Of a stretch of DNA of 31,601 nucleotides, positions 15,218 through 23,205 are shown in pieces (position 1 is the first letter of the stretch; the number at the start of each line of letters is the position of its first letter). The stretch is from CAZTAK01 sp964611585 (GTDB taxonomy: Bacteria; Pseudomonadota; Alphaproteobacteria; SHVP01), in NCBI GenBank assembly GCA_964611585.1, contig CAZTAK010000033.1, positions 1 to 31,601 on the forward strand, written 5' to 3'. The notes below the pieces were generated by a model. The model saw only the letters and a program-made list of their open reading frames with translations, had not been told where the DNA came from and ran no database searches. The translations under genes were made by a program, and so were the position numbers.

Positions 15218-15246
15218 TTGACAGGGTGGTGGCCGCTCCATAATCT
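15218..15246 (+). promoter_or_regulatory. Candidate sigma-70 promoter of argD-argF-hslO
   Basis: TTGACA (15218-15223) is followed by a 17-base spacer and TAATCT (15241-15246); a CATAAT overlaps it at a shorter spacing. It lies 55 bases before the argD start, in the only sizeable gap upstream of this operon. The -35 box is perfect; the -10 box is weak. Confidence 0.5.
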
Positions 15247-15300
15247 GCCGCCTTCCGCAACCCCCAGTTCAGGCCATTTGCCGCGATCGGGAGAACGATT

Positions 15301-16473
15301 GTGGTCACACCCGTTATGCCCACCTACGCCCGGGCCGAAATCGCCTTCGACCGGGGCGAGGGGGCGACCTTGTTCGATGGCCACGGCCGGCGCTATCTCG
15401 ACTTCAATGCCGGTATCGGCGTCAATGCGCTCGGCCACGCTCACCCCGGGCTGGTCGCGGCTTTGCAGGCACAGGCGGCAAAGCTGTGGCACACCTCGAA
15501 TCTCTATGAGATTCCGGGGCAGACGCGGCTTGCGGAACGGCTGGTCGCCAATACGTTCGCCGATACCGTGTTCTTCAACAATTCGGGCGCCGAGGCGGTC
15601 GAATGCGGGATCAAGATGGTGCGCAAGTACCACGACGATTCCGGCCACCCGGAGCGCTACAGAATCATCACCTTCGAGGGCGCGTTTCACGGCCGCACCC
15701 TGGCAACGCTTGCGGCCGGGTGCCAGGAAAAGCACCTCAAAGGGTTCGGACCCGTGGTCGAGGGCTTCGATCAGGTGCCGTTTGCCGACCTCGGCGCCGT
15801 GGCCGCGGCGATTACCGACCAGAGCGCGGCGATCCTGGTCGAGCCGATCCAGGGCGAAGGCGGAATCCGGCGCCTGCCCGAAGGGATGCTCGGCCGCTTG
15901 CGCGAAATCACCGACGCCGCGGGCATCCTCCTGTTTCTTGACGAGATTCAGTGTGGCATGGGCCGCACCGGCCGGTTTTTTGCCCACGAATGGGACGGTG
16001 TCGCCCCCGACATTATGGCGGTCGCCAAGGCGCTCGGCGGCGGCTTTCCCATCGGCGCCTGCCTCGCCACCGCCGCGGCTGCCAAGGGCATGACCGCGGG
16101 AACCCATGGCTCCACGTTCGGCGGCAACCCGCTCGCCGTTGCGGTGGCGAATGCGGTGCTCGACGAAATGCTCGCCGATGGGTTTTTCGCCCGGGTCGAG
16201 GCCGCGGGCAAACGCCTGCATCAGGGTCTGGATCGGCTGCGCGACAAACACCACAACAAGATCGACGAAGTGCGGGGCGCCGGGCTGATGCTCGGATTCC
16301 GGGTGCGGGGCGACCATGGCGCGCTGGTCGCGAAACTTCTCGCGGCCGGTCTGATGACGGTGGTTGCGGGTGACAACGTCGTCCGTTTGCTGCCGCCGCT
16401 GATCGTTTCCGACGCCGAAATCGACGAAGCGCTGGCGATCCTCGATTCGACCCTCGCCGAGGCGGACCTATGA
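15301..16473 (+). CDS. argD: Acetylornithine aminotransferase
   Basis: ArgD is a PLP enzyme that converts N-acetylglutamate semialdehyde to N-acetylornithine in arginine synthesis; it often also serves succinyldiaminopimelate in lysine synthesis. The 390-aa protein has the class III aminotransferase landmarks: YLDFNAGIGVNALGHAHP, NSGAEAVECGIKMVRKY, FEGAFHGRT, LFLDEIQCGMGRTG and the PLP lysine K243 in DIMAVAKALGGGFPIGA. The GTG start at 15301 is supported by GGGAG eight bases upstream; an ATG at 15316 is the alternative. The stop overlaps the argF start as ATGA, so translation is probably coupled. Confidence 0.93.
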   Translation: MVTPVMPTYARAEIAFDRGEGATLFDGHGRRYLDFNAGIGVNALGHAHPGLVAALQAQAAKLWHTSNLYEIPGQTRLAERLVANTFADTVFFNNSGAEAVECGIKMVRKYHDDSGHPERYRIITFEGAFHGRTLATLAAGCQEKHLKGFGPVVEGFDQVPFADLGAVAAAITDQSAAILVEPIQGEGGIRRLPEGMLGRLREITDAAGILLFLDEIQCGMGRTGRFFAHEWDGVAPDIMAVAKALGGGFPIGACLATAAAAKGMTAGTHGSTFGGNPLAVAVANAVLDEMLADGFFARVEAAGKRLHQGLDRLRDKHHNKIDEVRGAGLMLGFRVRGDHGALVAKLLAAGLMTVVAGDNVVRLLPPLIVSDAEIDEALAILDSTLAEADL

Positions 16474-17414
16474 GCGCGCCGCGGCATTTCCTCGATCTCG
16501 ATGTCCTCGATGCTGCGTCTCTGCGCCGCATTCTCGATTCGGCGAAGACGCGTAAGGAAGGTCGGCGCGGACACCACCGCGGCAAGATCGACGCCGATCA
16601 ACCGTTGACGGGGCGCGTACTGGCGATGATTTTCGAGCGCCCCTCGACGCGGACGCGCGTTTCGTTCGACGTCGGCATGCGCCAGTTGGGCGGCGAGACC
16701 ATCGAACTTAACGGCACCGAAATGCAACTCGGGCGCGGCGAATCCGTGGCCGATACCGCGCGCGTGCTGTCGCGCTATGTCGATGCCGTGTTGATCCGCA
16801 ATTCCGATCACGACGCGCTCGTGACCTTTGCCGAATACTCCACGGTTCCGGTCATCAACGGCCTGACCGACCGCTCGCACCCGTGTCAGGTGATGGCCGA
16901 CATCATGACCATCGAAGAACACCGCGGCCCGATCGCCGACCGCCGCATCGTCTGGTCGGGGGACGGGAACAACGTCGCGGTTTCGTGGATTCATGCAGCC
17001 GTCCGCTTCGGGTTCGAACTTGCCCTTGCCTGTCCGCAAGACCTGTCGCCGCCTGCGGCGGTTCTCACCTGGGCCGAGCGCGAAGGCGGGCGCGTTTCGC
17101 TCGTCCGCGATCCCGAACAAGCGGTCGCGGGTGCAGACTGCGTCGTCACCGATTCCTGGTTGTCGATGAGCGACGAAGAAGAGAGCGTCGAACAGCGCCG
17201 CGCCGTGCGGCACAACCTGCTGGCCCCCTATCAGGTCAACGAACGCCTGATGGCGCACGCCCGGGACGACGCGTTGTTCCTGCATTGCCTTCCGGCGCAT
17301 CGCGGCGAAGAAGTGACCGGGGACGTTATCGACGGGCCGCAATCGGTGGTGTGGGACGAGGCCGAGAATCGGCTTCACGCCCAAAAGGGAATCCTTACTT
17401 GGTGTCTGGGCTAG
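16470..17414 (+). CDS. argF: Ornithine carbamoyltransferase
   Basis: ArgF joins carbamoyl phosphate and ornithine to make citrulline. The 314-aa length is typical. Carbamoyl-phosphate binding is shown by S59-T-R-T-R63 in FERPSTRTRVSFD and by HPCQ in DRSHPCQVMAD. The ornithine side shows DSWLSM (here TDSWLSMSDEEE) and the catalytic HCLPAHRGEEVT. It has a 4-base overlap with argD upstream and a 13-base overlap with hslO downstream, so the three genes form one transcription unit. Confidence 0.96.
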   Translation: MSAPRHFLDLDVLDAASLRRILDSAKTRKEGRRGHHRGKIDADQPLTGRVLAMIFERPSTRTRVSFDVGMRQLGGETIELNGTEMQLGRGESVADTARVLSRYVDAVLIRNSDHDALVTFAEYSTVPVINGLTDRSHPCQVMADIMTIEEHRGPIADRRIVWSGDGNNVAVSWIHAAVRFGFELALACPQDLSPPAAVLTWAEREGGRVSLVRDPEQAVAGADCVVTDSWLSMSDEEESVEQRRAVRHNLLAPYQVNERLMAHARDDALFLHCLPAHRGEEVTGDVIDGPQSVVWDEAENRLHAQKGILTWCLG

Positions 17415-18352
17415 ACGCAGCCCCGGACTTGCCCGCCCCCACGGACGATCTGGTCCAGCCGTTTCAAGTCGAGTCGAGCGGACTCCGGGGGCGCCTGGTT
17501 CGGCTCGGTCCGGCGCTGGACGGAATCCTGTCGCGCCACGACTACCCCGAGCCGGTGTCGTTTCTGCTCGGCGAACTGGTGGCGCTGGCGGTCGTGCTCG
17601 CGAACGCCCTCAAGTACGACGGCGTATTCTCGTTGCAGACGCGATCCGGCGGCCCGGTGACAATGATGCTGGCCGATGTCGATACGGCAGGTCACGTTCG
17701 GGCGTGCGCCCGATTCGATGAAAAGGCGCTCGCCGCACTGACGCCGGCGGAGCGCGGGCGTCCACCGCTGTCGCAGCTGGTGGGACCGGGCTATCTGTCG
17801 TGGACCGTCGACCAGGGGCCGGATTCGGAGCCCTATCAGGGCATCGTCCCTCTCGAAGGCGAGACCCTGGTCGAATGCGCCGACGACTACTTCCGCCGCT
17901 CGGAGCAGCTCGGCGCCGGTTTCGCCCTCGGCATCGCGCGCCTGACGGCAGACGGCGGTTCGGTCTGGCGCGCGGGCGCAATCATGGTCCAGCGGATCGC
18001 CGATGCCGGCGGCAAGGGTGCGCCCGCCGACAACGACGCCTGGGACCGGGCGCGGGCGCTGGTGGCAACGGTGCGTTCGGACGAGCTCGCCGAACCGGGC
18101 CTGCCGGCGCGGGACCTGCTGTGGCGCCTGTTTCACAAGGACGGGGTGCGCGTTTTCCGGCCGGTGCCGGTCGTCGCCCAATGCCGGTGCAGCCGGGCGC
18201 GCGTTCAGAAGGTGCTGCGCTCTTTCCCGGCCGAAGAAATCGCCGACATGGTCAAAAACGGCGAGATCGGCGTGACATGTGAATTCTGCAACGCGTTCTA
18301 CGCCTTTACCGAGGCCGAGGCCCGAACAGGGCAGGCGAACCCCGGCGCCTGA
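17402..18352 (+). CDS. hslO: Redox-regulated chaperone Hsp33
   Basis: Hsp33 is a holdase chaperone switched on by oxidation of a zinc-bound cysteine centre. The 316-aa protein has an N-terminal domain with the QTRSGGPVTMMLADV and YQGIVPLEGETL segments typical of the family. The C-terminal zinc motif is intact: C261-x-C263 (QCRCS) and C293-x2-C296 (TCEFC). The GTG start at 17402 lies inside the end of argF (13-base overlap); the frame is open far upstream, but that part is argF read out of frame. The argF-hslO neighbourhood is common in alphaproteobacteria to my knowledge. Confidence 0.94.
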   Translation: MSGLDAAPDLPAPTDDLVQPFQVESSGLRGRLVRLGPALDGILSRHDYPEPVSFLLGELVALAVVLANALKYDGVFSLQTRSGGPVTMMLADVDTAGHVRACARFDEKALAALTPAERGRPPLSQLVGPGYLSWTVDQGPDSEPYQGIVPLEGETLVECADDYFRRSEQLGAGFALGIARLTADGGSVWRAGAIMVQRIADAGGKGAPADNDAWDRARALVATVRSDELAEPGLPARDLLWRLFHKDGVRVFRPVPVVAQCRCSRARVQKVLRSFPAEEIADMVKNGEIGVTCEFCNAFYAFTEAEARTGQANPGA

Positions 18353-18433
18353 TTTGGCGCTTGTCCCCGCCGGGCGAAGAGTGGACAATCGGTGGGCCGG
18401 CTACGGTCGGGGTTTCTTCGGAACGGGTTCATC

Positions 18434-19033
18434 ATGACAAACTGGTTTGGTTTTTCCGGCCTCCGCGCGTTGATCGTGGTGCTTGCGTTCGTCGTTGCGG
18501 GGTGCGAGGCGGCGCCGCTGCCTGAACCGCTAGCCGAGCTCACCTACACCGGTCTGCCGGCAATTTCCCTCGACGTGGCCGTGATCGAGGTGGTCGAGCT
18601 GTACCAGCCGCCGCTGCGGGCGCCGAACGTCGATCACGATTTCCCGACTTCGCCGGCGCGGGCGATGCGCCAGTGGGTCAAGGATAGGCTGCGGGCGGTG
18701 GGGGAAACCGGAACCGCGCGATTCATCATTCAGGATGCGGCGGTCACCGAAACCAAACTTGAAAAGCGCGAAGGACTAAGCGGACTATTCTATAAAGAGC
18801 AATCTGAACGCTATGACGGGCGCCTTGAGATCATTCTCGAAATCCGTGACGAACGCGGATTCCGGGAAGCGTTCGCCACCGGTATGGCCGAACAGTTCAA
18901 CACCGCGGCCGAAGGCATTTCGCTGGATGAGCGAGAGCGCCTGTTCCACGCGTTGGCGAGTTCGTTGGTCGATATCGCCGGCGCCGAACTCGAAAAGAAC
19001 ATTGCCCAGTTTCTGGGGCCCTACCTGCGCTGA
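18434..19033 (+). CDS. Uncharacterised lipoprotein
   Basis: This 199-aa protein has a signal peptide ending in a lipobox: LIVVLAFVVAGC (Cys at about residue 24). The mature part begins EAAPLPEPLAELTY and appears soluble, with a possible helical end (LDERERLFHALASSLVDIAGAEL). The region YQPPLRAPNVDHDFPTSP followed by AMRQWVKDRLRAVG resembles small alphaproteobacterial envelope lipoproteins of unknown function. The ATG at 18434 is chosen because the signal peptide begins there; an in-frame upstream start at 18392 would add 14 residues. Copy 3 of the family A repeat follows directly after the stop. Confidence 0.78.
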   Translation: MTNWFGFSGLRALIVVLAFVVAGCEAAPLPEPLAELTYTGLPAISLDVAVIEVVELYQPPLRAPNVDHDFPTSPARAMRQWVKDRLRAVGETGTARFIIQDAAVTETKLEKREGLSGLFYKEQSERYDGRLEIILEIRDERGFREAFATGMAEQFNTAAEGISLDERERLFHALASSLVDIAGAELEKNIAQFLGPYLR

Positions 19034-19040
19034 GACTTAA

Positions 19041-19184
19041 GCCGATTCCGGTTCGTCTGGAACCGCCCATGGCCGCAAGGCGGCCCGCCGCTTGTGCGGC
19101 GCGCCCGCGCGGGCGTGGACCTCTGGGTCCGCTGCCGTGAGCGAGAAAAAACTAGAGCGGTTCCGATCAAAACGGAACCGCTCT
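19041..19184 (+). repeat. Dispersed multi-hairpin element, family A copy 3
   Basis: Third copy, nearly identical to copy 1 over the central ~40 bases and the last hairpin (AGAGCGGTTCCG / CGGAACCGCTCT, 19154-19184). Its first hairpin is rearranged to CGGTTC-GTCTG-GAACCG. It fills the space between the lipoprotein gene (+) and argE (-), which converge, so the final hairpin could serve as a two-sided terminator for both. Confidence 0.9.
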
Positions 19185-19210
19185 GGGGCCGTGCTCAGGT
19201 GGCGGTCCAA

Positions 19211-20374
19211 TCAGGCGGCAGCATAGGCGATCAGGCGGCGCAAAAATGCGGCACAGGCATCGACCTGCTCGAGGCGGATGAATTCGTCGGGCTTGTGGGC
19301 ATCGGCGATGTCGCCGGGCCCGCAGACGACGGCCGGCATCTCGGCTTCCTGAAACAGCCCCGCTTCCGTGCCGTAGGAGACGGCGTCGGTCTCGTTGCTG
19401 TTGGCGAGCCGCAGAACCAGCGTTTCGGCGGGCGAGTTTTCTTCCGGCATGAGCGCGGCGACGCGGCCGACGACCTCGGTTTCGATTTCGGCGGCCTCGA
19501 ATCCGTCCCGCATCCGTGGCAGCACCTCGTCGTTTGAGAACGCCCGGAACCGATCGATTACCTCGCTCTCGTCCTCTCCCGGCAGCAATCGGTATTCCCA
19601 CACGAACGAACATTCCTTGGGAATGATGTTGAGCGCGGTGCCGCCCTTGACGGTGCCGACGTGGACGCTGGTGTAGGGCGGGTCGAACCGGCTGTGAGCC
19701 TGGCGGCGATCGGCCATTTCCCGCGCGAGACGGTGCAGGAATCCGATCAATTCGGCGGCGTACATGATCGCGTTGACGCCCTGATCGGTGGCGCTGGAAT
19801 GGGCCTCGAGCCCGTGCACCCGGGTGCGGAAGGCATAGACACCCTTGTGGGCGTTGACGACCTTCATGCTGGTCGGTTCGCCGACGATGACGATAGCGGG
19901 CTTGGGGTCGATTTCTTCGATGCGGCGGATCATGCCGCGTACCCCGAGGCAGCCGACTTCCTCATCGTAGGAGAGCGCAAAGTGCAGCGGTTTCTTGAGG
20001 CCGGCCGCCTTCATTTCCGGCACCAGCGCGAGCGCAATCGCGATGAAGCTCTTCATGTCGGCGGTGCCGCGGCCGTAAAGCGCGCCGTCGTGCCGCGCCA
20101 GCACAAACGGGTCGGTCTTCCAGTTCTGGCCGTCCACCGGAACGACGTCGGTATGCCCCGAGAGGACAATCCCCGGAACGTCAGCCGGGCCGACACTCGC
20201 ATAAAGATTGGCCTTCGATCCTTCGTCGTCGTGGATCAGGTGTGAAACGATTCCATGCTCTTTGAGGTAACCGGCGACGTCGTGAATCAGGTCGAGGTTG
20301 GACAGGCGGCTGGTGGTGTCGAACCCGACCAGCCGGGCGATCATGGCGACGATGTCGGCCTGAGAAGCGGTCAT
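19211..20374 (-). CDS. argE: Acetylornithine deacetylase
   Basis: ArgE removes the acetyl group from N-acetylornithine, giving ornithine for ArgF. The 387-aa M20-family metallohydrolase shows the metal ligands in order: His in LSGHTDVVPVDG, Asp in GRGTADMKSF, Glu pair in SYDEEVGCLG, the GEPTSMK segment, and the last His in DIADAHKPDEFI. The dimerisation lid with HSSATDQGVNAI is present. It is on the opposite strand from argD-argF, a few hundred bases away, so it is regulated separately. The ATG at 20374 lies in a 14-bp tandem duplication that puts a second ATG 14 bases upstream, out of frame. A weak TATAGT box lies about 70 bases upstream. Confidence 0.93.
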   Translation of the reverse strand: MTASQADIVAMIARLVGFDTTSRLSNLDLIHDVAGYLKEHGIVSHLIHDDEGSKANLYASVGPADVPGIVLSGHTDVVPVDGQNWKTDPFVLARHDGALYGRGTADMKSFIAIALALVPEMKAAGLKKPLHFALSYDEEVGCLGVRGMIRRIEEIDPKPAIVIVGEPTSMKVVNAHKGVYAFRTRVHGLEAHSSATDQGVNAIMYAAELIGFLHRLAREMADRRQAHSRFDPPYTSVHVGTVKGGTALNIIPKECSFVWEYRLLPGEDESEVIDRFRAFSNDEVLPRMRDGFEAAEIETEVVGRVAALMPEENSPAETLVLRLANSNETDAVSYGTEAGLFQEAEMPAVVCGPGDIADAHKPDEFIRLEQVDACAAFLRRLIAYAAA

Positions 20375-20392
20375 TGCGAGGCGGTCATTGCG
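20365..20392 (-). repeat. 14-bp tandem duplication of the argE start region
   Basis: Two adjacent 14-bp units differ at one base. Read on the minus strand each contains CGCAATGACCGC. The downstream ATG (20374) opens argE (MTASQA...). The upstream ATG (20388) opens a five-codon frame, MTASQ-stop, whose TGA overlaps the argE ATG. Confidence 0.85.
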
Positions 20393-20477
20393 AATTGGTA
20401 ATGGCGGAGGTCGTTTAGGCGGGTGCGGCGCCCGGGCGCAAACTATACGGGCCGCGGCGCGGGTCCGTCCAATGGCC

Positions 20478-21926
20478 TCAATTGCGCCAAAAGGCGGGGC
20501 TGAACAGGATCAACACCGTGAACACCTCAAGCCGTCCCAGCAGCATTCCCGCCACCATCATCCATTTCCCGGCGTCGGGGATAGAGGCGAAAGTGCCGGC
20601 CGGTCCAACCACGTCACCAAGGCCCGGTCCGACATTGGCAATGGCCGTGGCTGCGCTCGAAACCGCGGTGACGAAATCGAGTCCCAGCGCCGCGAGCCCG
20701 AATGTCAGGATCGCGAAGATCAGCAGAAATAAAACGAAGAATACGAAGACCGAATCGGTCGCCGAACCGGGAATCGGCCGCCCGTTGAATTGCGGCACGA
20801 AAACCGCGTGCGGGCGCATCAGGCGCACCAGCTGCGCGCGCAAACCGGTATAGAGCACCTGATAGCGGAAGACCTTGACGCTGCACGACGTCGATCCGGC
20901 GCAACCGCCGACAAACATGAAGATCAAGAAGGCGATGGTCGGAAAGCTGCCCCACTGCCAGTAATCGGTGCTGGCGTAGCCGGTGCCGGTAATGATCGAG
21001 GTGACGTTGAACGCCGATTCGCGAATCGCCGTACCCAGTGCCCGGTCGTTCGAGAGCCATTGCCACAGCGCAATCGCGACGACACCGGCGACGACGATGC
21101 CGAGAAACCATTGCACCTGGCTGTCGCGAAAGAGACTTACGGGCCGGCCGCGGACGGCGCCCCACAGCAGCAGAAACGGCAGGCTGCCGATGATCATGAA
21201 CAGCACTGAAATCCACTCGATGCCCGGGCTGGCGAAATGCCCGACCGATTGATCCGAGGTCGAGAATCCGCCGGTCGCGATCGTCGTCAGCGAGTGGGCC
21301 AGCGCATCGAACGCCGGCATCCCGGCGATCCAGTAGGCGATCATGCACAGAGCGGTCGCGCCGACGTAGATCGTGCCGATGCTGCTCGCCAGTTGCGCGA
21401 CTCGCGGCACCACCTTTCCGGAGGAGTCGGAAAACTCGGTGCGGAACAGTTGCATTCCGCCCACCTGCAGCATCGGCAGAATCGCAACTGCGACGACGAT
21501 GAACCCGATCCCGCCCAACCATTGCAACAGCGCGCGCCACAGAAGTATGCCCGGCGGCGCGTCGTCGAGGCCGGACATGACCGTGGACCCGGTGGTGGTG
21601 ATGCCCGACATCGATTCGAAAAACGAATCGGTGTAATCGAGGCCGAGATCCGCAAACGTCATGGGCAGGGCCGCAAAGGCCGCCACCACCACCCAGCTGG
21701 CGGTCGTGAGAACGAATCCGGCGCGGACGGAGATCGTTTCCACCGGTCCGCGCGAGACCAGCATCAGCGCCGTGCCGACAAAAAACGTGACCGCGGCCGA
21801 GGCGGCGAATACCTCCCAGTCCGGATTGCCGACGGAACTGTCGACCAGCGCAGGGATCAGCATCGCTGCCGCCAGCGCCATCAACAGAATGCCAAGAAAA
21901 TAGAAAACGGGCCTGAGTTCGATCAC
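20478..21926 (-). CDS. trkH: Trk-type potassium uptake protein TrkH
   Basis: TrkH is the membrane channel of the Trk potassium uptake system and works with the cytoplasmic NAD-binding TrkA. The roughly 482-aa protein has four pore-loop repeats, each with a selectivity-filter segment: SGITTTGST, ATGGFST, GTGYAST and ANVGPGLG. The intramembrane gate region GGCAGSTSCSVKVFR and about ten membrane helices are present. The frame can be extended to a TTG at 21953, but the GTG at 21926, giving VIELRPVFYFLG, matches the usual family start (M-x-LRPV). No trkA is in the window. Confidence 0.92.
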   Translation of the reverse strand: MIELRPVFYFLGILLMALAAAMLIPALVDSSVGNPDWEVFAASAAVTFFVGTALMLVSRGPVETISVRAGFVLTTASWVVVAAFAALPMTFADLGLDYTDSFFESMSGITTTGSTVMSGLDDAPPGILLWRALLQWLGGIGFIVVAVAILPMLQVGGMQLFRTEFSDSSGKVVPRVAQLASSIGTIYVGATALCMIAYWIAGMPAFDALAHSLTTIATGGFSTSDQSVGHFASPGIEWISVLFMIIGSLPFLLLWGAVRGRPVSLFRDSQVQWFLGIVVAGVVAIALWQWLSNDRALGTAIRESAFNVTSIITGTGYASTDYWQWGSFPTIAFLIFMFVGGCAGSTSCSVKVFRYQVLYTGLRAQLVRLMRPHAVFVPQFNGRPIPGSATDSVFVFFVLFLLIFAILTFGLAALGLDFVTAVSSAATAIANVGPGLGDVVGPAGTFASIPDAGKWMMVAGMLLGRLEVFTVLILFSPAFWRN

Positions 21927-22025
21927 GCAACACCCGTATAGCGAATGACGCAAACGCGCGCACGATGATGGGCCGAGCGGAGCGCGAAGTCCACGCCCAA
22001 TTCGACGGTCATGCGCGGCTCGGGA

Positions 22026-22688
22026 TCAGCCCGCCGCAGCGCCTGAGGGATGGCCGATGACGCTGAGGAATTCGCGCCGTGTCATGGCGTCGTTGCGGAA
22101 GGCCCCCAGCATCCGGCTGGTCACCATGGTAACGCCCGGTTTGTGGACGCCGCGCATGGTCATGCACTGGTGGGCGGCGTCGATCACCACCGCAACGCCC
22201 TTGGGCTGCAAGACCTCGTCGATGCAACTCGCAATCTGCGCAGTCATCTTTTCCTGAACCTGAAGCCGCCTAGCGTAGGTATCGACGACCCGGGCGAGTT
22301 TGCTGATTCCGACCACCCGTTTGTTCGGCAGATACCCGACGTGGGCAAATCCGATGATCGGCAACAGGTGATGTTCGCAATGGGATTCGATGCGGATGTT
22401 GCGCAGGACGACCATTTCGTCGTAGCCGTCCACTTCTTCGAAGGTGCGTTGCAGGTACTCGACCGGATCCTGATCGTACCCGGCGCAGAACTCGTCGTAG
22501 GAGCGAACCACGCGCGAAGGCGTGTCGTGCAGTCCCTCGCGCGCCGGATCCTCACCGACATAGCGGATCAGCGTGCGGATGGCATTTTCGGCTTGCTCGC
22601 GCGTCGGCCGCGCCTGGGCCAGGGGTTCGGCGGGGGTCAACGGCACGGCGGCCGGTTTGGACGGGGTCACTGCGAATCTCCGTTCCAC
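22026..22688 (-). CDS. folE: GTP cyclohydrolase I
   Basis: FolE converts GTP to dihydroneopterin triphosphate, the first step of folate (tetrahydropterin) synthesis. The 220-aa protein has the zinc ligands C104 and H107 in ESHCEHHLLP and C175 in AHQCMTMRG; the 71-residue spacing matches E. coli FolE. Other landmarks are GLHDTPSRVVRSYDEF, GYLPNKRVVGISKLARVVD and QVQEKMTAQIA. The start is GTG at 22688. The first ~28 residues are a proline-rich extension. A candidate promoter lies at 22721-22749, so it may be transcribed separately from apaG, whose stop codon lies 61 bases upstream. Confidence 0.96.
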   Translation of the reverse strand: MERRFAVTPSKPAAVPLTPAEPLAQARPTREQAENAIRTLIRYVGEDPAREGLHDTPSRVVRSYDEFCAGYDQDPVEYLQRTFEEVDGYDEMVVLRNIRIESHCEHHLLPIIGFAHVGYLPNKRVVGISKLARVVDTYARRLQVQEKMTAQIASCIDEVLQPKGVAVVIDAAHQCMTMRGVHKPGVTMVTSRMLGAFRNDAMTRREFLSVIGHPSGAAAG

Positions 22689-22720
22689 GGCGGGCGCGCC
22701 GCCCGCGGGGTCTGATCCCT

Positions 22721-22749
22721 AATCTTGGGGCGCGCGGCGCGCGCGTCAA
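22721..22749 (-). promoter_or_regulatory. Candidate folE promoter with overlapping palindrome
   Basis: On the minus strand TTGACG (22749-22744), a 17-base spacer and AAGATT (22726-22721) lie just before folE. The -35 box is part of a perfect 14-bp palindrome GTCAACTAGTTGAC (22745-22758), which also contains the apaG stop codon. The -10 box is a poor match, so this is tentative. Confidence 0.4.
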
Positions 22750-23142
22750 CTAGTTGACGGTGCTTTCTTCGTGCGGGCTGTCGAGGGAAAACGCCGGAAT
22801 GTCCACATCGACCGTGCGGCCGTTCTCAAATTGCATCTCGTAGGCGCCGACCATGATGCCGGACGGTGTCGAAAGCGGCGTGCCGCTGGTGTATTCAAAC
22901 GATCCGCCGGGCTTCAGAACCGGTTGCTCCCCGACCACACCGTCGCCCCGCACCTCCTTGATCGCGCCGCGCGCATCGGTAATGCGCCAGAAACGCCGCA
23001 ACAGCTGGACGGTTTCGGCGCCTTGATTCTCGATCCGCACCGAATAGGCCCAGACATAGCGGCTTTCTTCGGGATCGGACTGATAGTCGAGATAATTGGG
23101 CTCGACGGTGATGTAGATGTCGTGGCTGGTCTGGTTGTACAT
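22750..23142 (-). CDS. apaG: ApaG protein (Co2+/Mg2+ efflux-associated)
   Basis: ApaG is a 130-aa single-domain protein with an immunoglobulin-like beta sandwich. The family start ITVEPNYLDYQSDPEESRYV, the YSVRIENQG strand, LLRRFWRITDARG and the VVGEQPVLKPGGSFEYTSG loop are all present. The C-terminus has the GIMVGAYEMQ segment. In other bacteria ApaG is linked to Co2+/Mg2+ resistance and binds phosphate compounds, but its biochemical job is unsettled. It lies 63 bases downstream of metZ on the same strand; apaG beside metZ is a recurrent arrangement in alphaproteobacteria. Confidence 0.95.
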   Translation of the reverse strand: MYNQTSHDIYITVEPNYLDYQSDPEESRYVWAYSVRIENQGAETVQLLRRFWRITDARGAIKEVRGDGVVGEQPVLKPGGSFEYTSGTPLSTPSGIMVGAYEMQFENGRTVDVDIPAFSLDSPHEESTVN

Positions 23143-23205
23143 GAAACGAACTCCGGGATTCCGGCGACCGGCCCTCCCCCTTGTGTCGGCGCCAGCGGTG
23201 CCGGG

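Noticed and set aside
16883..17401. Extended N-terminus of hslO
   Set aside because: This part is argF read in another frame; the GTG at 17402 gives a normal Hsp33.
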